Under the pieces are notes generated by a model, which worked only from the letters and a program-made list of their open reading frames with translations, ran no database searches and was not told the DNA's origin. The position numbers and the translations under genes were made by a program. Source: Verrucomicrobiota bacterium (GTDB lineage Bacteria; Verrucomicrobiota; Verrucomicrobiia; Limisphaerales; SXQI01). From it: DNA of 7,451 nucleotides. Numbering within the stretch: position 1 is the first letter of the stretch; each line of letters starts with the position of its first letter. This document shows positions 1-5,299 of this stretch, piece after piece. The DNA lies in contig WBXJ01000151.1 in NCBI GenBank assembly GCA_008933045.1, positions 1 to 7,451 on the forward strand, in the 5' to 3' direction.

Positions 1-2
1 AA

Positions 3-962
3 GGGAAAGCCGGCGCCTTGGGGGTAGCTCTGGCCGACATCAACAGCACACTGCAAACTAGCTTCGGTTCGGCTTACGTGAACAACTTTATCAACGGCAA
101 CCGTGTTCAACGGGTGATTGTCCAGTTGGACGCGCCATATCGGATGTCGCCGGATGATATCCAACGTATCTTTGTGCGTAATCGAACAGGCACAATGGTG
201 CCGCTTTCTGCATTTTGCACCGTCCGGTGGGTTTATGGTTCGCCGCAGTTGCAGAACTATAATGGATTCCCGGCCTACGAAATCGTGGGTGTGGCGGCCC
301 CGGGACGAAGCACAGGTGACGCCATGATCGAGATGGAGGAAATGATCGGAAAACTGCCCGCGGGGATTGGTTTCGAGTGGACAGGGCAGTCCTACGAGGA
401 ACGGTTGTCCGGATCGCAGGCTCCCATGCTTTACGCGATCTCGCTGCTGGTGGTGTTTTTATGCCTAGCGGCATTGTATGAAAGCTGGTCGATCCCACTG
501 TCCGTGATTCTCGTTGTTCCGCTGGGTGTGCTTGGCGCGCTTCTTGCAGCCACCATGCGGGGGATGCCAAACGACGTATATTTCAAGGTGGGTCTTTTGA
601 CCACGGTTGGACTGGCGACGAAGAACGCCATCTTAATCATTGAGTATGCCAAGGACTTGCAGGGCATGGGCAAAGGGTTGATTGAGGCAACCTTGGAGGC
701 GGTCCACCTTCGATTGCGGCCGATTCTCATGACCTCCTTCGCGTTCATTCTGGGTGTCATGCCTTTGGTGATCAGCACCGGGGCGGGATCAGCCAGTCGT
801 AATGCGATCGGCACGGGTGTGGCGGGAGGGATGTTCGCGGCAACGGCCATTGGCATCTTTTTAATTCCCGTCTTTTACGTGGTAGTTCGCGGTGTTTTTA
901 AAGGAAAGACAAAACCTGCTCCAATTCCAGCACATGGTGACACGAAGGAGCAAACTGTATGA
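3..962 (+). CDS. RND (HAE1/AcrB-type) multidrug efflux transporter, C-terminal part, 5'-truncated by the window edge
   Basis: This is the inner-membrane proton-drug antiporter of a tripartite efflux system, which exports hydrophobic compounds across both membranes. The frame is open from position 3, so the TTG at 18 is an internal Leu codon and not a start. About 319 residues are present, matching roughly the last third of the ~1050-residue AcrB family: the end of the periplasmic pore/docking domain, then the last transmembrane helices. Counting from the Leu at 18, visible family motifs are YVNNFINGNRV (20-30), WTGQSYEERLSG (121-132), the helix LYESWSIP (153-160), KNAILIIEYAKDL (202-214) and LRLRPILMTSFAFILGVMPL (231-250). 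Lys202, Arg232 and Thr239 match the proton-relay residues Lys940, Arg971 and Thr978 of AcrB; the partner aspartates (Asp407/408) would lie upstream of the window. The C-terminus is short and hydrophilic. The stop overlaps the next gene's ATG. The family is certain, the substrate unknown; acrB, mexB and other symbols cannot be told apart from sequence alone. Confidence 0.96.
   Translation, partial: GKAGALGVALADINSTLQTSFGSAYVNNFINGNRVQRVIVQLDAPYRMSPDDIQRIFVRNRTGTMVPLSAFCTVRWVYGSPQLQNYNGFPAYEIVGVAAPGRSTGDAMIEMEEMIGKLPAGIGFEWTGQSYEERLSGSQAPMLYAISLLVVFLCLAALYESWSIPLSVILVVPLGVLGALLAATMRGMPNDVYFKVGLLTTVGLATKNAILIIEYAKDLQGMGKGLIEATLEAVHLRLRPILMTSFAFILGVMPLVISTGAGSASRNAIGTGVAGGMFAATAIGIFLIPVFYVVVRGVFKGKTKPAPIPAHGDTKEQTV
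944..950 (+). promoter_or_regulatory. Ribosome binding site of the outer-membrane factor gene
   Basis: GAAGGAG lies inside the 3' end of the RND pump gene, with eight bases between it and the ATG at 959. It is the clearest Shine-Dalgarno match in the window, supports the ATG at 959 as the start, and fits translational coupling through the ATGA overlap. Confidence 0.75.
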
Positions 963-2350
963 ATTATTCACTTTTGATTCTGGGGACAATCGCCTGCCTC
1001 GCCGGTTGCTCACTGGTGCCCAAATACGAGCGACCTGCCTCGCCGGTCAGTGGAGCTTGGTCCATATCCCCGCAGGCTGCCTCAACTAACAATGCCGCTG
1101 GTATTGACTGGAGCGAGTTTTACGGCGACCCGCGCCTGCGCAAGTTGATCGGGCTGGCTTTGGAAAATAATCGCGATCTGCGCGTGGCGGCGCTGCGAGT
1201 CGAGCAGGCGCGCGCGGAATATCGCATCGCGCGTTCATACCAGTTTTCGGGTGTTAAGGTGGACACCAGCTTGCTGCGTCAAAAGACTTCGGGACAGGTC
1301 TCCGAGTTCAACGGGGGCACGATGCAATCAATTTACAACGTGGATATCGGGGCAGCCTACGAGCTGGATATGTTTGGGCGCGTTCGCAGTTTGAAGAAAG
1401 AAGCCCTGGAACTCTATTTTGCCACGGAGGAGGCACGCAAGAGTGTGCAGATCGCGCTTGTCTCGCAGGTGGCCATGGAATATTTCACGCAGGTCCGACT
1501 GCTCGAAGCCAAGGCGGTGGCCAATCAAACCCTGGAAACTGTGCAGAAGTCTTACAACCTCATCATAAAGAGCTTTGAAGCGGGGGCAGCCTCAGAGCTG
1601 GATCTCCGAACAGCGGAGGAACAGGTGCAAATGGTGCGGGTGAACGCCGCCGGATTTCTGCAACTCCTGGCGGAATCGGAGCACGCCTTGGTGGTGTTGG
1701 TTGGGCAGCTTTTACCCAACGACCTGCCGGCCGGTCAAAACCTGCGCGACCAACGGCTGCTCACCAGCCTCCCCGCGGAAGTTCCATCCGAGGTGTTGCA
1801 GCGTCGTCCGGACATCCTGGCGGCTGAGCACACGTTGCAAGCCGCCAACGCAGATATTGGAGCCGCCCGTTCAGCCTTTTTTCCAAGAATACTTCTGACC
1901 GGGTCAGCCGGAACAGCCAGTGCCAAACTGGCGGATCTTTTCACCTCGCCCTCGGCGACGTGGAGCTTCTCCCCGCAGATCACCATCCCCATCTTTAATC
2001 TCGGCGCCACCAAGTCGAAGCTGGATGTGGCCAAGCTCACCAAGCGAATAGAGATCGCCAATTACGAAAAAGCCATTCAGCACGCCTTTCGTGAGGTGGC
2101 CGACTCGCTCTCGATCCGCGCCATCTTGGATGAAAAACTGAAGGCTCAAGAATCGCTACTTGCCGCCCAGCAGAGGCGCTTTGACCTGATCACGGAGCGT
2201 TACCGCCATGGCGTGGACAGCTACGTAGATGTCCTGCTGTCACAGCAAGCCTTGCATTCCGCGCAGCAGAACCTGTTGCAATATCAGATGGCGCGATTGC
2301 TCAACGGAGTGGCACTGTATCGTTCTCTGGGTGGCGGGTGGAAATCGTAA
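959..2350 (+). CDS. Outer-membrane efflux lipoprotein, NodT/OprM (TolC-like) family
   Basis: This protein forms the trimeric outer-membrane channel through which the RND pump and its adaptor discharge substrates. It has 463 residues, typical for OprM/CusC-type factors. The N-terminus is a lipoprotein signal with lipobox LAGC; Cys17 would be lipidated after cleavage. Family motifs in order are WSEFYGDPRLRKLI (51-64) followed by the first heptad-rich helix (about 68-93), YELDMFGRVRS (134-144) in the channel region, the repeat-joining segment VLQRRPDILAAEHTLQAANA (279-298) with IGAARSAFFPRI (300-311), YRHGVDSYVDVLLSQQ (415-430) and NGVALYRSLGGGW (449-461). The two halves of the protein show the expected internal duplication. 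It overlaps the pump gene by 4 nt (ATGA) and so belongs to the same operon. The adaptor (membrane fusion protein) is missing from the window and most likely lies upstream of the pump. No clear terminator follows the stop. Confidence 0.95.
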   Translation: MNYSLLILGTIACLAGCSLVPKYERPASPVSGAWSISPQAASTNNAAGIDWSEFYGDPRLRKLIGLALENNRDLRVAALRVEQARAEYRIARSYQFSGVKVDTSLLRQKTSGQVSEFNGGTMQSIYNVDIGAAYELDMFGRVRSLKKEALELYFATEEARKSVQIALVSQVAMEYFTQVRLLEAKAVANQTLETVQKSYNLIIKSFEAGAASELDLRTAEEQVQMVRVNAAGFLQLLAESEHALVVLVGQLLPNDLPAGQNLRDQRLLTSLPAEVPSEVLQRRPDILAAEHTLQAANADIGAARSAFFPRILLTGSAGTASAKLADLFTSPSATWSFSPQITIPIFNLGATKSKLDVAKLTKRIEIANYEKAIQHAFREVADSLSIRAILDEKLKAQESLLAAQQRRFDLITERYRHGVDSYVDVLLSQQALHSAQQNLLQYQMARLLNGVALYRSLGGGWKS

Positions 2351-2760
2351 TAAAATACGCGAGAAACTGGTTTTCTTTTGGTCGGAATCTGCTTTAGGGA
2401 GACGCTGAAATCGCCCGGGGGGTTCTTCAATTGGTAAGGTGTCTCAGGTGAGTTTACATGGAGCCCAGAGCGTCCAATCGTCGCGATCTCCATGGCAACC
2501 TTCTTCAGATCGTACTCAGTCATGTCAGCGAACCTGCGGGGCTGAAGCACAATATTCACGGCATCAGGCCGCAAACGACCTTTCCTCACTGCTTGAGATT
2601 TCTCTCTGGCAATGATCTTCGGTTCAACTGTTCCAGTCTCAACCACAGATAGGGCCATCAAATTTTCAGCTTCGATGTTGTTAAGCCTTTTAAGGATCGG
2701 GATCACTGGACTTTCTGAAGCGTGCCGCAAGGCCCTCCTAGAACTTCTCGCCGACCCCAC
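2284..2760 (-). pseudogene. Probable remnant of a protein-coding gene on the minus strand, family not identified
   Basis: An open frame of 158 codons from a GTG at 2760 runs against the surrounding genes; its last 67 bases overlap the end of the outer-membrane factor gene. The middle part (residues about 22-101, roughly positions 2710-2458 and on to 2390) looks like real protein: PILKRLNNIEAENL (22-35), a stretch with VVETGTVEPKIIAREKS (39-55), then RLRPDAVNIVLQPRRFADMT (62-81) and EYDLKKVAMEIATIGRSGL (82-100), followed by a YQLKNPPGDFS-like segment. The plus-strand translations of the same bases look like antisense noise. The first ~20 residues (rich in Ser and Arg) and everything after about residue 120, which reads into the neighbouring gene, look like junk, so the C-terminus appears lost. 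Directly upstream in the same frame is a TGA (2761-2763), beyond which the frame stays open to 2946. I read this as a decayed gene. I do not recognise the family with confidence. It could also be a short functional ORF. Confidence 0.4.
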
Positions 2761-2763
2761 TCA

Positions 2764-2946
2764 AGAACGATCACTGCCAGAATTCTGCAAAACTATCCAA
2801 TCCAGCCCAACAAAATGCCTCACGCTGATCGCCGCCTCATAACTCAAAACGAAAGATCCTGGATTGGTGTCGCGCTTGAATAGTTTCAAAAAGCAGGCTC
2901 GCAAATCAAACTCATTTGCAGCACAGTTAGGCAGACTGATTCTTGA
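2764..2946 (-). pseudogene. Possible 5' continuation of the minus-strand gene remnant, separated by one in-frame TGA
   Basis: Reading the minus strand in the same frame as the remnant to its left, 61 codons are open between a stop at 2947-2949 and the TGA at 2761-2763. The translation contains the protein-like stretch FKRDTNPGSFVLSYEAAISV followed by RHFVGLDWIVLQNSGSDRS just before the TGA. There is no ATG start; a TTG lies in the first part. The frame ends where dapA begins on the other strand. Whether it was once joined to the downstream part is an inference from the shared frame. An open stretch of this length can also arise by chance, so confidence is low. The rest of the 2351-2948 gap shows no other gene. 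Confidence 0.22.
2897..2922. repeat. Inverted repeat / potential stem-loop upstream of dapA
   Basis: GCAAAT (2901-2906) and ATTTGC (2914-2919) form a perfect 6-bp inverted repeat around a 7-nt spacer. After one unpaired C at 2900 the stem extends by GCT (2897-2899) with AGC (2920-2922), giving nine pairs in all. The element ends 26 bases before the dapA ATG. It may be an operator for a dimeric regulator or a hairpin in the dapA leader. It has no T-tract, so it is not a typical terminator. No convincing sigma-70 promoter can be placed beside it by eye. Confidence 0.4.
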
Positions 2947-2948
2947 TC

Positions 2949-3839
2949 ATGAAATTTGTTGGAACATATACAGCAATTGTCACCCCGTTCCTTAATGGAG
3001 AACTGGATGATGCGGCTTTGGAACGTTTGATAAAGCTCCAAATCAGAGGGGGCGTGGATGGGGTTGTCCCAGTTGGTACGACAGGCGAATCACCCACGCT
3101 GACGTACGAGGAGCACCTTGAAGTAATCGGTCTTACGGTGGAGTTGGTGGCGGGGCGGGTTAAGGTTCTGGCTGGCACGGGCGGAAACTCCACTGAGGAA
3201 GCGATTTTTCTCACTCAGCAAGCGGAGCAAATCGGCGCAGATGGTTCATTGCAGGTCGCTCCTTATTACAACAAGCCTGGACAAGAAGGTCTTTATCAGC
3301 ATTTTAAAGCAATCGCACAGTCCACAAAATTACCTCTGGTTTTGTATAGTGTTCCTGGCCGTTGCGGCATCGAGATAGGTGTTGAAACTATCCGGAGGTT
3401 AGCTGCAGATTTTAAAAACATTGTCGGCATCAAGGAGGCCGGTGGACAACCGGATCGCGTGAGCCACTTGCGGGCGGCTGTGGGGCCTAAGTTTACGATT
3501 CTTAGCGGGGACGACTCACTCACTCTTCCGTTTATGTCTGTCGGTGCCCAGGGAGTGGTCAGCGTGGCTTCGAACATCATCCCTAAGCAAGTCAGTCAAA
3601 TGGTGAAAAACTACGCAGCTGGGAAGTCTGCGGCCGCGCTGAAATCTCATACTCAATACTATCCGGTTTTCAAGAATTTGTTTATTGAATCCAACCCAGT
3701 CCCCGTCAAAGCAGCCTTAGCAATGATGGGGGTGATTACTGAAGAATACCGTTTACCTCTGGTTCCAATGGAACCGAAGAATCGAGAGATTCTAAGTCGC
3801 ACACTTCTCGAGTGCGGTGTTTTGAAAGCTAAAGCCTAA
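2949..3839 (+). CDS. dapA: 4-hydroxy-tetrahydrodipicolinate synthase
   Basis: DapA condenses pyruvate with L-aspartate-4-semialdehyde to 4-hydroxy-tetrahydrodipicolinate, the first committed step to diaminopimelate and lysine, in the cytoplasm. The 296-residue product is a TIM barrel of usual length (about 290). Seen directly: the PVGTTGES motif with Thr44/Thr45 (41-48), GTGGNST (76-82), PYYNKPGQEGLYQHF (105-119) with Tyr107, LYSVPGR (132-138) with Tyr133 and Arg138, GIKEA (160-164) with the Schiff-base Lys162, and LSGDDSLTLPFMSVGAQGVVS (185-205). The numbering lines up almost exactly with the E. coli enzyme. Residue 134 is Ser where the family usually has Asn (YNVPGR/YNVPSR). I chose ATG 2949 over the in-frame TTG at 2943 because family members start two or three residues before the FxGxxxAIVTP segment. 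No strong Shine-Dalgarno is visible; TTAGGCAG at 2927-2934 is the nearest purine-rich patch. dapB follows after 27 nt. Confidence 0.97.
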   Translation: MKFVGTYTAIVTPFLNGELDDAALERLIKLQIRGGVDGVVPVGTTGESPTLTYEEHLEVIGLTVELVAGRVKVLAGTGGNSTEEAIFLTQQAEQIGADGSLQVAPYYNKPGQEGLYQHFKAIAQSTKLPLVLYSVPGRCGIEIGVETIRRLAADFKNIVGIKEAGGQPDRVSHLRAAVGPKFTILSGDDSLTLPFMSVGAQGVVSVASNIIPKQVSQMVKNYAAGKSAAALKSHTQYYPVFKNLFIESNPVPVKAALAMMGVITEEYRLPLVPMEPKNREILSRTLLECGVLKAKA

Positions 3840-3866
3840 GTTGATTTGAGCTGATTCAGGACTCGT

Positions 3867-4601
3867 ATGATCAAGGTAATTATTAATGGCTCCAAGGGAC
3901 GAATGGGGCAAGCGTTGCTGACCTGCGCAAAACTGATCCCAGACGTTGAAGTTGTGGGTGCGGTGGACGCGGGTGATGATTTAGCTGCGCTGCTTCCTTC
4001 GTGCGACGTAGTGATTGATTTTAGTTTTCACGAAGTAACCCCTGAGCTTGCTGAACTCTGTGTGACTCAGCAAAAAGCCCTTGTCATCGGCACCACGGGT
4101 CACAGTAACGAGGAAAAAACACGTCTCCTCGTCTGTGCGCAAAAAATTCCTGTAGTTTGGGCCTCGAATTATTCGACCGGTGTGAACACTCTTTTTTGGC
4201 TGACGCGGAAAGCGGCCGAGATCCTCGGACCGTCCTTTGATCTGGAGGTATTGGAGATGCATCATCGATTCAAGAAAGATGCTCCGAGTGGCACTGCGGC
4301 TTCCTTGGCAGAGATTTTGGCGGAGGTTCGGAATCAGCAACTTCACGAGGTCATCCGTCACGGCCGCGAGGGAATTGTCGGAGAGCGAACTCCCAGCGAA
4401 ATTGGGATGCATTCGATTCGTGGCGGTGATGTGGTCGGAGATCACACCGTAATTTTTGCTAACCTGGGTGAACGGGTCGAACTGACACATAAAGCCTCGA
4501 GCCGAGAAACATTTGCCAATGGCGCATTGCGTGCGGCAGTTTGGGTCGCTAAAAAACCTGCGGGTCTTTACGACATGCAGCACGTGCTGGGTTTAAAATA
4601 G
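3867..4601 (+). CDS. dapB: 4-hydroxy-tetrahydrodipicolinate reductase
   Basis: DapB reduces the product of DapA to tetrahydrodipicolinate with NAD(P)H, the next step to diaminopimelate and lysine. The 244-residue length matches the shorter form of the family, about 240-250 residues, as opposed to ~273 in enterobacteria. Visible motifs: the Rossmann nucleotide loop INGSKGRMGQ (6-15), VIDFS (49-53), GTTGHS (75-80), ASNYSTGVN (99-107), and the DapB signature EMHHRFKKDAPSGTA (130-144). His132 and Lys136 of that signature match the catalytic His159/Lys163 of E. coli, and the SGTA segment binds substrate. GMHSIRGGDVVGDHTVIF (180-197) and LTHKASSRETFANGAL (206-221) complete the C-terminal half. A weak CAGGA at 3857-3861 lies five bases before the ATG. 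The gene sits 27 nt after dapA and 30 nt before folK, so all three are probably co-transcribed. Confidence 0.97.
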   Translation: MIKVIINGSKGRMGQALLTCAKLIPDVEVVGAVDAGDDLAALLPSCDVVIDFSFHEVTPELAELCVTQQKALVIGTTGHSNEEKTRLLVCAQKIPVVWASNYSTGVNTLFWLTRKAAEILGPSFDLEVLEMHHRFKKDAPSGTAASLAEILAEVRNQQLHEVIRHGREGIVGERTPSEIGMHSIRGGDVVGDHTVIFANLGERVELTHKASSRETFANGALRAAVWVAKKPAGLYDMQHVLGLK

Positions 4602-4631
4602 TCTACTAGGGCAGTCCCAGTTCTCCCTTGT

Positions 4632-5150
4632 GTGGACGATCCACAACAACAGTTTTTGACCTCTGTTTATATTTCTTTGGGTTCCAATCGTGGAGAGTCG
4701 ATGACCGTTCTCAAGGCGGCACTCGCTTCCTTGGAACTGCTATCTACTAGGCCGGTGCGTGTTTCGAGTTTTTATCTAACGAAGCCCATCGATTGCCCAG
4801 TAGGATCGCCTGATTTTATCAATGCGGTCGCTGAGATATCAGTCGCGAGCAACAGAACACCTGAGGAACTTCTCACTCGGTTGAAGGAGATCGAAATTGC
4901 GTTAGGGCGACAACCCAAAACCATCCTGAACGAAGCACGCACGTTGGATTTAGACCTGATCGCCTTTGGTTCAGAAGTGCGGAAAAGCAACGAACTGATC
5001 CTTCCGCATCCCCGAGCCCATCAACGAGCGTTTGTTCTCGCCCCCCTTGCTGAACTCAACCCAGAACTTATTCTGATGGGGCAGGAAACTTCAGTGATCT
5101 GTTTATGGGAAGAATTTCCAGATCGCGATTCTGTTAGAATCATCGTGTAA
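4632..5150 (+). CDS. folK: 2-amino-4-hydroxy-6-hydroxymethyldihydropteridine diphosphokinase (HPPK)
   Basis: FolK transfers pyrophosphate from ATP to 6-hydroxymethyl-7,8-dihydropterin, preparing it for dihydropteroate synthase in folate synthesis; it acts in the cytosol. The product has 172 residues from a GTG start. Seen: the strand VYISLGSNRGE (12-22), SSFYLTKP (45-52), PDFINAVAEI (60-69) with the pterin-region Asn64, LLTRLKEIEIALGR (80-93) with Glu88, and the HPPK signature RTLDLDLIAFG (103-113) with metal-binding Asp106 and Asp108, then LPHPRAHQRAFVLAPLAEL (124-142). The usual W-G-P before RTLDLD is replaced by N-E-A. The start is uncertain: GTG at 4632 has no good ribosome site, and an in-frame TTG at 4656 would give a more typical N-terminus just before VYIS. 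The C-terminal ~25 residues are divergent. The gap after dapB is 30 nt, which suggests the same transcript. No bifunctional folB/folP fusion is present. Confidence 0.93.
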   Translation: MDDPQQQFLTSVYISLGSNRGESMTVLKAALASLELLSTRPVRVSSFYLTKPIDCPVGSPDFINAVAEISVASNRTPEELLTRLKEIEIALGRQPKTILNEARTLDLDLIAFGSEVRKSNELILPHPRAHQRAFVLAPLAELNPELILMGQETSVICLWEEFPDRDSVRIIV

Positions 5151-5299
5151 CTCAGTTTCTACAGATGAAACCCGTGGGGAAGAAACGTAAAAAATGGCTC
5201 CAGAGGTAGGACCCGTGCATCCCGAGGTTGTTCATCGTGCTTTGCATTTGCTTGGGGAATGGGCTGGACAATGGAAATAGGAATTTGAAATAATCAGAG

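Noticed and set aside
18..20. TTG as the start of the first ORF
   Set aside because: The frame is open to the window edge and the residues before it (GKAGA) continue the AcrB family sequence, so it is an internal Leu codon.
91..856. Two long minus-strand ORFs (91-570 and 431-856) opposite the RND pump gene
   Set aside because: Both are antisense to well-conserved pump sequence, with Pro/Arg/Ser-rich translations typical of shadow frames.
2612..2842. 76-codon plus-strand ORF in the gap before dapA
   Set aside because: No ribosome site and no recognised motif. It lies opposite the minus-strand remnant, which looks more protein-like over most of the overlap. The short stretch around RKALLELLADP is suggestive but too short to support a gene.
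2926..2932. GTTAGGC, matching the integron attC R' core GTTRRRY
   Set aside because: No matching RYYYAAC core lies at the right distance upstream, there is no cassette array or integrase, and a 7-base degenerate match is expected by chance.
3981..4583. 200-codon minus-strand ORF opposite dapB
   Set aside because: It lies wholly antisense to dapB, whose catalytic motifs are all intact. Its translation has no recognisable motif and no ribosome site, so it is a shadow frame.
5155..5171. GTTTC-N7-GAAAC inverted repeat after folK
   Set aside because: An A/T-rich 5-bp stem without a following T-run is too weak to call a terminator.
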